DNA of 64,000 nt from Straminergon stramineum. Lineage: Eukaryota > Streptophyta > Bryopsida > Hypnales > Calliergonaceae. Position numbers and translations under genes: made by a program. Below, in pieces: positions 24,480 to 35,799 of this stretch; the stretch's first letter is position 1; every line of letters starts with the position of its first letter. Location: the NCBI GenBank assembly GCA_963920665.1, contig OY987271.1, positions 17,983,350 through 18,047,349 on the forward strand, given 5' to 3'. The notes beneath the pieces were generated by a model that saw only the letters and a list, made by a program, of their open reading frames with translations, did not search any database and was not told where the DNA came from.

Positions 24480-25705
24480 CTCCCACTAGTACACTATAGT
24501 AGTTTACTATTCATCTATATTGATGAAAACTATAATAGGTTCATCCAAAACAGTCCTCTTCCTTTTTGCTTAGGGTTTGCTACATCGTTCCCCCTCTACT
24601 CTTCTTGTATTCGTGGTGCCATCTGTTCTTCTCGAGGTTGTGACGCCTTGCAACTTTGTTTTTGTTTTCTTTGTTCTTTGTGCAATCCAATGGAGTTACT
24701 TGATGATGCACTTTTGTAAGACGGTATGAGAGAGTTTTGATTGAAGCAATAGTTGAGTGGAAACTAATCTGCGAAGTGAGGCCAAGTTTGGAGTTGTCCA
24801 AGTTGAGGTAGGAGTTGAAGTGGTTTCTCTTCTTGAAGAGGTTGCCAATTCTTGAATTGCTACGAATGCTTGAGCAGAAAACAATGCTGGCACTGCTTCA
24901 ATCTATTGCTAGATTGCCTGCTCTTACGATGACGACAAGCAAAAGGTAAGGAAATTTTTGCTTCAACTCCTTGCTTTATCTAGCACTTGTTTGTGAAGGG
25001 ATGTTTATTGCTTGTTTGGAAATTTATTTGAAAGTTTAGTTGAAGTGTGTGCTTCTTTCTTAAGCTTGATCTTCTTTGAGGTAAATTGCATTTGACTAGT
25101 TGCTCCTACTTGCACTGTTTTGATAAGGTAAAATGATTGCAATAATTGCAATTATACTGTCTTTGGATCAGTCTTGAATTGGTTGAATTATTAGGAGTTT
25201 GAAAATTTTCCTTGATTGGTTGGGCTTTCAACTTTGTATATGAAATTTTAAGTTGATTTGATTATTTACTATGTTGATTCTTTGGAATTAATTTTGTTTT
25301 ACCTTGCACACATGAGTAAGAATTTCATGTATTCATGTATTTATATTTGAAACATTGGTTATTTTGAAAAGTCTTGGAAAATCTGCAGCTTGAGGGTTGA
25401 TCTGGTCTCCCACTCCAAGATTGATCAAAATGAGGTGCTGATTGTTGCATAGGTAGAAACAAATCATGAAGTAGAGATTTTGTTGCTTTGAGATAGTTAC
25501 TAGATAGGCTTCCACATAAGATAGATGGTTTGTGGAGCTTTAGAGTTGGAGCAGACTAAGTATAAGTCATTAATGCTTTTGTTGTGGGTGCTGATGTAGG
25601 AGTTCGCAAGGAGGATATGGAATCCATGCCCAAACAAGATATACAATGATAATGTTTATCACAAGGTAAAGATTTTGTCAATATAACTGTTGCCATATCA
25701 GAAGT
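24480..25705. other. 3' non-coding part of the Copia element
   Basis: Sequence between the RNase H remnant and the 3' LTR, unusually long (1.2 kb) for a Copia 3' untranslated region. I found no envelope-like or extra gene in it. It may include captured or inserted DNA. Confidence 0.5.
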
Positions 25706-27735
25706 TCAAAGATGACATAGCCGAATTTCTTTGGCAAGAAGCTTTTTTCTAGTGAAATGATACTGATTGTCCACATGTTTACTACGAGAATGATATTTAG
25801 GATTTTCACTAAGAGCTATAGCACTTTGGCTGTCAGAATAAATCAAAGTGGGATTAACTTGTGAAAAAACTAATTCCTTTAATAAATGACACAACTAGAT
25901 AGCTTCAACAATTGCTTTAGTTAAAGCCATGTATTTTGATTCAGTTGAGGAGAGAGTAATTAATTATTGTTTCTTACTTCCCTAGGGGATGACACCTCTA
26001 GCTAAAAAGAAACAATATCCAGATGTGGATCGTCGAATGTCTTTATCACCAATCCAATCAACATCAAAGTATCCATGTAAGATGTCTCCATTTGCTTGTT
26101 GTTGATATTGTATACCATATAAAAGTGTTCCTTTTATATATCTTAAAGTATGCTTTAATGTTTGAATGTGACTTGGACTAGGGTTTGAGAGATATTCTGC
26201 TAAGCTACATACTGCATAAGCATAATCTGGCTGTGAATTAGTAATGACATACATTAAACTACCAACTATACTTGAGTAAGAATATAATTCAGTAAAATTT
26301 TGGTCATCTTGAGTAACTAGACAATCATCTTTGCTTAAGCGCAGACCTGATGACATTGGAGTACTCACTGGATTACTCACTGGATTACAATTTAACATGT
26401 TATATTTTTGGAGCTTGGAAATTAAATAATGTTGTTGATTTATTATCAACCATCCTTCTTGCCTATTTCTTAAAATGGTATTTCCCAATATATAATGAAT
26501 TTCACCATCATCAAGCATATCAAATTTTGATTTTAATGTATTTTTAAGATATTGAATGAGAGAGAGTTTGTTACTCACCAAGATACAATCATCTACATAA
26601 ATAGTGAATATTATAAAACCATTAGTTTTGTCTTTTTTGCATACAAATGTTTGCATCAAATATCAATCTAATAAATCCATGTAAAAGTAAGGATTGATCA
26701 ATTCGTTGGTATCATTGTCTAGAAGATTGCTTTAACCCATATAATGATTTCAGTAGTAACCAAACAAGTGTAGGATCTAATTGAAAATCTAGTGCTAATA
26801 ATTTCAAATAATCTTCTAATCCTACAGGTGGTCTCATATAAATTTCCTCATTTAAATGGCCATATAAGAAAGTTGTTTTAACATCCAATTGGTGTATCTC
26901 TAAATTGTATTGAGTAGCTAATGCCAGTAATAGCTTAACAAAATTTTATTTGACTACTGGTGAGAATGTTTCAATATAATCTACTCCTTTTACTTGAGTA
27001 AATCCTTTGGCTATCAGCCTAGCCTTATATTTATCTATACTATCATCAACATGAATTTTAATTTTAAAGATCCATTTACAATTGATTGGAGTTCTTTTGG
27101 GAGGAAGTGGGGTCAATTTCCAAGTTTTATTCTTTAATAGGGAATTAAATTCTACATTGATCGCAACCTGCCATTCTCTAGAATCTTTTCTTTGTAATGC
27201 TTCTTGTAAAGTATTTGGTGGTGGTTCCATAGAGGTAAGAACAACATTAGCTTGATGATTTCTAAGACGATGTCTTTTATATTCCTTTCTTCCTTGTATG
27301 GATTCTAACAACCTTTTCATTGGTTTAATATTCCTTTTAGGTCTAGAAGAACTAGGTGGAGGGCTTGGCTGAGTCGGCTCCTTCAAGATAGAAGTCACTT
27401 CAACTTCCTTAAGAGGTAAGGCATTGCTATTATCATGGTTTTTATTATCTAGTGATAGTTGTGAGAATGCCTCAATTACATCATTATGAGAAGGGGATTG
27501 TGTCTCTAAGTTTGGAAAACTATATGACATTGGTTGTGAATTAGATGTATTTAAATCAATAGTTTGTTGGGATTGGTCAAAATTTTCACCTTGATGTTGA
27601 AGTGAATTGCTTGGATTAAATTGCAAAGTTGTTGAACGTATTTTAAGCATGTTTAAGTCGAGTGAATCCGTGTCATGAGCTTCATGTGGTAAGGTCTTGT
27701 CTTGTACATCAGATGGGATTTCATCAAAGATGACA
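25706..27735 (-). pseudogene. pol: Copia reverse transcriptase and RNase H region, frameshifted
   Basis: In reading order: 27,650-26,946 has a linker rich in Pro/Ser, then EWQVAINVEFNSL, WIFKIK and KARLIAKGFTQ of the reverse transcriptase fingers. A broken stretch follows, then 26,659-25,982 has the catalytic motif YVDD (about 26,590) and the connection region RSTSGYCFFL. After more stops, 25,894-25,706 has the RNase H string SDSQSAIAL and KYHSRSKHVD. At least two frame breaks are visible (about 26,660-26,945 and about 25,895-25,980). Confidence 0.88.
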
Positions 27736-27738
27736 TCT

Positions 27739-27888
27739 CACTAGTAGAAAATTCAGTTTTTTTGTTGTTTTGGTCGCGTTGATTCGGTCACTTTTTGACA
27801 GAAATTTGTTGATTTCAACAAATTTCTGTCAAAAAGTGACCGAATCAACGCGACCAAAACAACAAAAAAACTGAATTTTCTACTAGTG
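27739..27888. mobile_element. CACTA-type foldback MITE nested in the Copia element; perfect 74-bp arms
   Basis: A 150-bp element, CACTAGTAGAAAATTCAG... to its exact complement. The two 74-bp arms are identical over their whole length with only a TT loop. Flanking triplets are TCT and TCT, a perfect 3-bp target duplication. It lies in the pol region, so it is younger than the retrotransposon. It carries no coding sequence. Confidence 0.95.
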
Positions 27889-27966
27889 TCTCTAGAAATG
27901 ATTATCTTTCTATTTTTAAGATTCATAAAAATATGGCTTCTTGTGAATGAGAATCTAGCTTCTTCC

Positions 27967-28850
27967 TCATTTCTTTAGGGATAAAAACTTGGGCTTTACA
28001 TCCAAATATTTTAAGATATGACAAGTTAGGTTTATGTCCATACTAGAGTTTAGATGGTGCCTTTTGTTTTTATTTATAGCCTTGGTAGGGCTTCTATTTT
28101 GAAGGTAATTTGCAGTTTGGAGTGCTTCTCTCCAAAAAATCTTAGGTAGCTTAGAATAAGATAACATAGCAAGGATTGTGCTTACTAATGTTCTATTCTT
28201 TCTTTCAAAGACACCATTTTGTTGTGGTGTATGGGTTGTGGTAAGTTCTTGTTTTATTCCTTCTTTTTTACAAAATTCTTTAAACTCAGTTGACATGTAT
28301 TTACCACCATGGTTTGATCTTAAAATTTTAATGTGATGATTGGTTTGTTTTTCTACAAAGGTTTTGTATTCAACAAATTTATCAAAAGCTTTTGATTTGT
28401 GTTTGATTAGGTATACATGACAATACTGTGAAAAATCATCAATGAAGGTAATAAAATAAGTGCATCCAGAATGAGTGCTAACTTGCATAGGACCACAAAT
28501 ATTAGAATGTACAAGATTTAGTAATTCTATACTTCTTTGTGTACTTTGTTTGGGGAATTTTCCTTTGTATTGCTTGCCTTCTATACAAGGTTGGCATAAA
28601 GTTATTTCTTTTATATTAAAAGAATCTATTCATTTTGCCATGGTCTGAATGTCTTTTAATCTATTTTGATTTATGTGGCCTAATCTTAAATGCCACAAAT
28701 TGGCTTTGTTAAAACTTGTAGTAGCTGTGATAGCAATTTGTTGATTACTACATAGAATGGTTCTACCTAATTCACAAAGATCAAGATTTAACTTACATGT
28801 TGCAATTGTTTCACCAAATTTGTTTAAAAGTATTGATATTCTAGCTTTAG
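27967..28850 (-). pseudogene. Copia integrase region, broken
   Basis: From 28,488 downward there is an open stretch with integrase core features: TFIDDFSQY, LRSNHGGKYMS (catalytic-type Asp changed to Asn in the usual SDNGGE-like position) and HTPQQNGVFERKNRT. The 28,490-28,850 stretch should hold the GAG-pre-integrase zinc domain and is broken by stops. The MITE at 27,739 separates integrase from reverse transcriptase. Confidence 0.8.
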
Positions 28851-28851
28851 T

Positions 28852-30007
28852 TCATACTTCACCTCCAGCTTGATCTAATTGTTTTGCAGAGAATAAATTC
28901 TTTGCAAGACCTAGTATGTACAAGACATCAAGTATAATTCTTTCACCTCCATTTAAAATTTTAATGTTCACATCACCACATCCTTTGATTATATATGATG
29001 TTGAATCATCTCCCAAATAAACAACTTGATTATTGTCATATTTTGTGTAATTTATGAAGCCCTCTAGTTCATGACACATATGTTGAGTGGCTCCTGAATC
29101 TATATACCATGGTGAATCTAGTTTATTATTACCCAATAGTGCCACTACATATAATTTGTGTGATTTGGTAACAACATTTGTCTCTTTTCTGTTGTTATTT
29201 CTTTCTACAACAATTCTTATTCTACAATCTCTAATTAAATGTCTTGGCTTTTTACAATAAAAGCATCTCTTAGGAGTAAAGATATTCTTCTTTTTATAAG
29301 GTTTGGAGTTACTACTTTCTCCTTTGTACCCCTTTTTGAAGTTTTTATCAAAGTTTGGTTTCTTACCAAAGTTTGAAAACTTCTTCCCTACATATAGTGT
29401 TGATGTACTATTAGATATCAACTTCATGTTCTTCATGAGTGTTTCTTCTTGAATTAAATCCGTTATTAACAATATTAATGTGATTCTAGATTGCCTTCTC
29501 AAAGAGCTTATGAAGGTCTTGTAACTTGGAAGTAAACTTCGCATTAAGGTAAGAACTGCCTCATCATCTGGAACTGTTGATCCTGTGTTTAGTAACACTA
29601 TCATTTTCTCTCATCTTCAAGTTATATAATCTATCCTTGAGATAAATTTTTGTCACTACATCTTGTGATTCAAATAATCTCTCTAATTCTTGCCATGCTA
29701 AATGGGCAGATTTGCAAGATTGTATATGTGAAACAATATTATTTTCTAGGCAATTATTATTGATTGTCAATGACAATGCATCTTCATCTTCCCATGCACT
29801 TATACTCCCTGCTCTTGTGGTAGGTATAGTTGGGGTTCCTACAGCAATTTCAGCTGCTGATGGTGCCATAGCTAAGGGTTCACTTCCACCTACCACAGGC
29901 CATAATTTTTCAGCCTTGAAAATTAATGTTAGTCTATGTTTCCATATATTATAATAAGAACCATCAAATTTGGTAATGTGACTAATGCCAATCTTATGTG
30001 TTGTCAT
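28852..30007 (-). pseudogene. gag: Copia gag and protease region, frameshifted
   Basis: It starts at ATG 30,007 and opens with the gag-type string KFDGSYYNIWKHRL. The frame shifts near 29,600 into a second frame that carries the UBN2-like part, then a zinc knuckle CFYCKKPRHLIRDC (CX2CX4HX4C) at about 29,225-29,268 and the aspartic protease motif DSGATQHM at about 29,085-29,110. The nucleocapsid-type knuckle and protease motif are intact locally, but the frame is not continuous. A further minus-strand open frame, 30,147-30,347, just after the primer-binding site, is acidic and has no clear role. Confidence 0.85.
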
Positions 30008-30360
30008 TTTAATAACCTTCTCTTAAAATGGCTTGTATTTCACATTCATCGATGTAGTCTTCACTTAAATGCTCAAAATTGTTTTCAACAAAGTTGGCTA
30101 ATGCTTCAAGATATGTTGGAGGTGCATTACTAATACCATGTCTAGTTTAAGTTGATTCCAAATGATGTTGTTCATCTTCCTCAATAGGAAGGAGGTGGAG
30201 ATCTTCTTGAATTGAAGGATCTTCAAGTGGAACTTGAATGAAAACATTTGTGAGGTTTAAATAAATGAATGGTATTGTAGTTTGGATATCAACTATTTCA
30301 GATTCTTCCTCATTTGAACATTCTATTTCTGCTTGAGGATAGCACATTGTTGTGCATTGT

Positions 30361-30372
30361 GCTCTAATACCA
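30361..30372 (-). other. Primer-binding site, initiator tRNA-Met type
   Basis: TGGTATTAGAGC on the minus strand, immediately inside the 5' LTR. It is one base away from TGGTATCAGAGC, the usual plant Copia site complementary to initiator tRNA-Met. Confidence 0.88.
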
Positions 30373-30544
30373 TGTTAAGAAAAATGTATATATATATTTT
30401 CTAATGATAATACAGATGATACTTTACCTCCTTAAGGCTTGACCAAAAGGTACTTGTTAATAGTCGCAACTCTATGTGTAAAGTCACAACTGTAAATAAA
30501 CTTAGTGTACTACATACTATATATACTATCTTGTATATCTAATA
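30373..30544 (-). repeat. 5' LTR of the Copia element
   Basis: 172 bp; on the plus strand it runs from TGTTAAGAAAAATG to GTATATCTAATA. My hand alignment to the 3' LTR gives six substitutions in about 165 aligned bases plus a length change in an AT repeat. The outer end is TA rather than the usual TG when read along the element. Both LTRs share this. Confidence 0.9.
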
Positions 30545-32334
30545 GTTCAGCATGCATGTGTAATCCCAAATGTATGTAGTTTTGAATCGTTTAAATTTAC
30601 CTAGCATGCCTACATTGATTTTGATGTGGACATATTCCCATGTAGGGCCCTCTATGGATTGGCTTCACTCGTAACATGACAATCCAATTAACAAACAAGC
30701 TGATCATGACGAGCTACAAGACGATCGATGGCTGTGGCTTTGACATCCATATCTCTAGCGGCGCAGGCTTGATAATCTAGTACGTGGGACACGTGCATGG
30801 CGTGGACATACACGACCTACACCCCACAGTCCTTGCCGTCATTTGCAGCAACTCCTCGCACGTTGGCCACAAGAATGGCTTCGACGACGACACAATCAAC
30901 ATCTTTGGCTCCCACGACGTCTAAATGGACCACTGCTACTTCATGAGAGGATTGGACGAATTCATTGATGCCATCATGGGGTCCACTTTCGTCTCTGTCA
31001 CCAACAGTTTCTTTGAGCAACACGACAAGGTAAGGAGTTGTCTGATGGAGAGATCGCTTCGTCTTGGGTTTTAAAATTCAGGGCTTAGAATTTTAGATCT
31101 AGCTTAGTTGGATGTATGTAGGATTAGTTATGCTCATGCCATGTGTGCAAAATGTATGGTACTGATTTCATGCATGTAACAAATCTGGATGCTCATGCAA
31201 GTCATGCTTTTTGGCGCCCACCCTTTTGATACCATGGACAATGACATGCAGATTAGTGTGGGCTTCAATTACTTCGCTCCTAGATTGATTGAACGCGTTC
31301 CAAGATTCTCACACATGATCATTCCCTCTTCAATTCGATCTCTGCGAACTTTGAAAATATTTTCTATAACTTCCAATTACAGTAATCACTCAGAGCCTCC
31401 CCACTAAAGACATGTTCGATCTATGTTTTTCAAGTTACGCCACGGCCATGCACATATTTTCAACAACTATTGGATGCTAGTTGGGGAGAATACGCAATTG
31501 GAGGAAGTGAAGGTCCAACGATTCTCAGTGAAGGAAATGTCTTCAACACCCCCGACTCTAGCGACAAACAAGTCTTATCCCTAAAACTCCAAAGCATGAG
31601 AGCGTTCCCTTGTAGTACATAGATCGATGCCATTGTAAATCAGTCTTCGACAGCTTTTCCTTCACATATGAAACATTCTATATGCTTTAAATTGCACTTG
31701 ACAATTTTACAGTAATGATTTTATCCCAAGTTTTTATTGTAATTATAATATTACATTTCTCTAAGTGTGTTGCCGAATGTGGGTAGGTTACCAAGAGAAT
31801 TGATGATGGGGATGCCTCCTTCAACAATAACATGGACTAGAACTAGCAATCCGTAGGTGACAAGTTCCTTAATGGAGCCTATTTCATCACCGAAGGCCCA
31901 TCTCCAGACTCTAAAATCTACTCCAAAGCCACCAACACCAATAAGATTGTCCTAGCTGAAATTGTCCCAGACATCACCAGAGACGCCGGTCCTCTTCTAT
32001 GCTCTCCCTCTGGAGGCTTTTGATGAGGTTCAATATTCGATCAGTATGGTTGTTACCTGATCGAGCCATTTTGTAATAATATGATTTCCTTGATAGAGTA
32101 ATAAATGGAGAATTGATTCAATGCTTGGCTTGGTTTTGTAACTAGGAAGACCATTTTGTTGTTATATTCCTTTCTAATGAACATTGATAGATGAATGCTC
32201 CCACCACTTTGCAGATTCAAACCTAGTGATCTAGATTCTCACCAAAAATATAAGCCATGTTTACAACGGAGCTTAGGGTTGATTATGGGTAAGACAAGTT
32301 TTAGTGCTTTGAAAAATTCATAGTCCTTATAACA

Positions 32335-32507
32335 GATATTTTGTTAAAATGGTAGAATTCATACGCCATTTTTCTATTTATTTTCTAGGACTTGTGTAGA
32401 TTTCAAATGGTGTGGTTTGAAATCTAGGAGAGGTATACATTTCAGACCACACAATTTGAACCTCAAAGTGCCAAGTTCGTGGAATATGGCTATTTTAACG
32501 AAATATC
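32335..32507. mobile_element. MITE-like element with GGAATTTTGTTAAAATGG-type ends (copy 1)
   Basis: The left end GATATTTTGTTAAAATGG pairs with the right end CTATTTTAACGAAATATC. The interior has GTAGATTTCAAATGG, AGGTATACATTTCAGACC and AAAGTGCCAAGTTCGTGGAA, all shared with the copy at 50.33 kb and the fragment at 57.17 kb. It lies just 3' of the pectate lyase pseudogene. Confidence 0.7.
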
Positions 32508-35402
32508 CATTTTATTATGATAATTTAAGATGCAATTGTTTTAAATAGTATTGAAACAATTTCTACAATGTGTCAAAATAATGTCTTCAATAATAATAAT
32601 AATAATAACACTCCAATATGTTTCAATTTTATCTTTATTAATGTGGCATATTTAAGTGACACTAAACATTACGAATCAAAGGTATTTGTCGCGAGGCTAC
32701 AATACAAGGGATTTTGGCATCAACTAAAACAAAAGAGAGTTAGCATAGTATTATTTTTGCACATGTATACTACCACAAACTAAGGGAATTTTCTATGGAT
32801 TATATTAGTAGAGTTTGTGGCAACAATACAAATTCTAAATTGGCTTCCTTTCTTCCATTTGTCCTTCATCCTTTATTAATAAATTATCCCCTTTGTGGGG
32901 TCAAAAATTCAAGATTTCAAAGTGAAATAATTTGTTTTCATGGAATATTTGGAAAAATAATCACCCTTCTTCAATGGATCAAATTGCTAAATTGCTACAA
33001 AATCTTTGGATAATATTGCTCAAGTTTGGATGAATGTATACTTTTGTCAATAAATAAATGAGTTTTCATTTATGTAATTTGGTGTTTTTCTTGTATGGTT
33101 GTAGGTGTTAAGAATTAAGAGCTTTGTGGCTCTAGTGAAGATTGTTTTTTTGTATTAATTGCCCATCAAAATGAAATAAAAAACCGTAGAGGCAATCCCT
33201 AAAAAAAATTTGGAGGCAAAATTCTTTTTAACCCCTAAAGTCAAATTTTCCTCTTGGAGGACAAAATGGATTTTGGATAGACTCCTATGGTCTCAATATT
33301 CATTGTGATTTTTTGAAATTATTTTTGAAGATAGAACAAAGCATTAGCTTTCTGGGAATATAATCAGTTTTATTTCAATTGGTGCATGGGAGCAAAAGTT
33401 ATAGCACCAAAAGTCCTTTTTCTAGGTGCGTTAGGCAGAAATCCCCTCAAATTAATTTATTTTTCTCATAGGTGTAATTTTATCTATATGAGAAGCTTTG
33501 ATTCATTCCATTTGGATTTGTAATGTAAAAGTTATGGACAATCTTGTTTTCTGGGCAATTTGAGCATCTTCTTGCAAAAAAACTTTTAGGATTCATTTCT
33601 AAATGCAATTTTCACAATTTTTCAAAAAGAAATTGTTGGAAAAGGCTAAGTTTTATTTCTAAAACAATCTCACCATTTAGAATTATCATGTTTTAATCCC
33701 ATCTTAGAGTTATTAACAATTTAAGTTTTCTTTTTATCTTGAATCTACTTCTACTTAACAATTTTTTAAAGAATGAAAATCAAGTGTATTTTTTTTGAAA
33801 TTTTTTCCTAGATTTTCATCTCAATCCTTCAACACAAAAAAATTTAATTCAAAGTTTGTAGTGCAAAAAATTTCCACAAATGGTGGTCAAAGTCATCTGA
33901 AATTGAAGGCTAGAGTTAAAAAAATCCTTTTTTTTCAACTTTGAATGCTAATATCTTCCAATCTGTGTGGTCAAACTTCATGAAATTTTTACCACATAAT
34001 ATGATACCATTTAAGTACAAGACCCTATGGTTTGATTCTAAAAAATACATTTTTTCTTCTTTCTTGGATGAATGCAACCAAATTGACAATTTTGAGTAGT
34101 TTTTGAGAGAAAAGTGGCCTTGGGACTTTGGGGATCAAGGTATCAACATCTAATGGTGAACATGTACTAAAGAAGATCCCTATGTAGTTACATATTCTTG
34201 CCAAGAATGTATTGCCCATGAGAGTATGGAGTCATTTTAGGTACACCTATTTTCATCACTTTGAAAATTCATAATTCATTCATTTGATGTGTATAAAATA
34301 CACATAAAATACAATTTTTTTGCTAATATATCTTTTTCACAAACATATTTTTTGTTTTGAAAATACTCTTTTGATTTCCAATAAGATTCAACAAAAGAAC
34401 AACCAATTTAATAGTAGGAACAATGTTTAATGCAAGGCCCCTAGACCTCTTAAAGAGTACAAGTAGGGGATAGTGCAAATTTCCAAAATTGTATAGATGT
34501 ATTATAAAATGCAATTTAGAATAAGTAATTTCATGATGGCTCTTAAACAATAGTTGTAAAATATGATTTATAGATGATATTCATATACCATAGTTGTAGG
34601 GTAGGATCGGCGAGAAAAGATTCTAGAAATAAATGCCAAAATTTTGGAAAAATTATTTTTTCACAAATACAAAAAAAAATGTATAGAGGAAAAAAGAATA
34701 TTAGCAAAAAAAAATCTATTTATAGCATCTATCAAAATTTATTTATGAAAAAAACTTTGGCAAAGAGGTGCCAACCCTGCCCTATGCAAAACCTTAAATC
34801 CATCCCACAAAATGGGGCCCAGTCAATGTGGTCTGACATGGTCTCTAGCCTTGACCAAGGGACCCGACTAAGTGCATGGGTGGCAGGACTGTGACCCCAC
34901 AGGACCGCGACCTTGACAAAATTACGGACGACAACCACCACCCATGTCCTTCACAAGTCAATGGCTTTGAAGGGTTTAAGGCAGCAAATTAGGGTTTTAG
35001 GGTCTTCGTTTGACTATGAACTCATTTACATATCCTAGAGTGTTTCTTTTACCTCCTACCACCCAATATGTATATAAAGATTTGTCTTTTCAATACATAA
35101 CACAAATCATGAATGGCTTTTGAAGCAAATGAAATAGATGTGATGTTATGCCACATCAATGTGGGCCCATTTCAAATGGATGATTTAACATTTTGTAGAA
35201 AAGAAGAAAGTCCAAACAATTTTTTCAAGTTCTACCAAAATAAAATTTTATAGTACAATTGAGACAAAAAATTTCGAAGTTTGAGAGAAATATGATTTTG
35301 AGAAACGTTTTTTGAAGATAGAAAAACACACTTTAGAGAAAATTTGACCCTTAGTGAGGGTTGTTTGACTTTTGGCAAATGTGCAAATCCAATGGAAAAA
35401 TT
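32508..35402. other. AT-rich intergenic DNA; contains one copy of a dispersed repeat
   Basis: An (AAT)n stretch occurs at about 32,590-32,608. About 33,310-34,050 belongs to a dispersed family also seen at 35.8-37.2 kb and, largely inverted, at 59.3-60.5 kb. Shared blocks are 'GGGAATATAAT', 'CAATTGGTGC', 'AGCAAAAGTTAT', 'TTTAACAATTTTTTAAAGAATG' and 'AATATCTTCCAATC'. No gene was recognised. Confidence 0.55.
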
Positions 35403-35676
35403 CATTGGAGGGGATTTGACCATTTGAGCCTTCCAAAAGATTACAAGTTCTCAAAATTCCCATATAGTGGGGGATTCTAGGGAACATCATGACATCGGTT
35501 GTCTGATGTGATAGTGACACTGTCATGTTATATAATAATATTTAATTAATACTTCATTCATATAATATTTTTTAAATATCAATTTTTGTAATTATATTTT
35601 AGTTTGGCTAGCAGTGGTTGGTTCACAGCATTAGAATTGTGCCTAAAACAATCTTTTATTGCCCTCAAATGTCCCC
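35403..35676. mobile_element. MITE-like element, AGGGGATTTGAGGC family (copy 3, inverted)
   Basis: The left end GGAGGGGATTTGACC and the right end CCCTCAAATGTCCCCTAA form terminal inverted repeats. The reverse complement of its right end continues as 'TTTTAGGCACAATTC', matching the subterminal part of the copy at 6929. Confidence 0.6.
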
Positions 35677-35799
35677 TAACTGTTGATTTTAAAAAAATTT
35701 TAAAATAAAAAATAATAATATCCAATCTTGCATAGCACACTAGATGATCACATAGGCCAAATTTTATTTATTTTAAAATTAATTCATTGTTTTGTCCTT

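Larger units (their letters stand above)
24282..30544 (-). mobile_element. Ty1/Copia LTR retrotransposon, full length but coding-dead
   Basis: A 6.26-kb element inserted in intron 2 of the pectate lyase pseudogene, opposite to its direction. LTRs lie at 30,373-30,544 (5') and 24,282-24,479 (3'). The primer-binding site TGGTATTAGAGC directly follows the 5' LTR on the minus strand, and a short GTGGGAG purine run precedes the 3' LTR. Flanking pentamers are GTCCA and GTTCA, one mismatch, as expected of an aged 5-bp target duplication. Domain order is gag, protease, integrase, reverse transcriptase, RNase H, which defines Copia. Several frameshifts and stops separate the reading frames, and a second MITE interrupts it. 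Confidence 0.93.
22947..32022 (+). pseudogene. Pectate lyase pseudogene (PL1 family), six exons, broken
   Basis: The ancestor cleaved de-esterified pectin in the cell wall by beta-elimination. Exons: 22,947-23,230, 23,753-24,164 (with a MITE inside), 30,646-31,029, 31,201 to about 31,313, about 31,427-31,571, and 31,787-32,022. Exon 1 encodes a signal peptide (LVLMLALLATTGSLVHA) and a Gly/Asp/Tyr repeat spacer. Exon 2 has NPIDDCWR and NAIGG. Exon 3 has MTIQL, KTIDG, DAIMGST and SVTNSFFEQHD. Exon 4 has VMLFGAH and FNYFAP. Exon 5 has YAIGGSEGPTILSEGN. Exon 6 has NGAYF and AGPLLC. All are plant pectate lyase landmarks in order. Breaks: stops at 23,145, 30,778, 30,922, 31,838 and 31,844; a 1-base deletion near 24,005; a frameshift near 31,490; a lost acceptor at exon 4 (CAA for CAG) and a lost donor after it. 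Not functional. Confidence 0.9.

Noticed and set aside
28490..28850. A separate gene between Copia gag-protease and integrase
   Set aside because: Position and residual Cys/His-containing sequence fit a broken GAG-pre-integrase domain of the same element.
30817..31023. Minus-strand open frame of 68 codons
   Set aside because: Antisense shadow of pectate lyase pseudogene exon 3.
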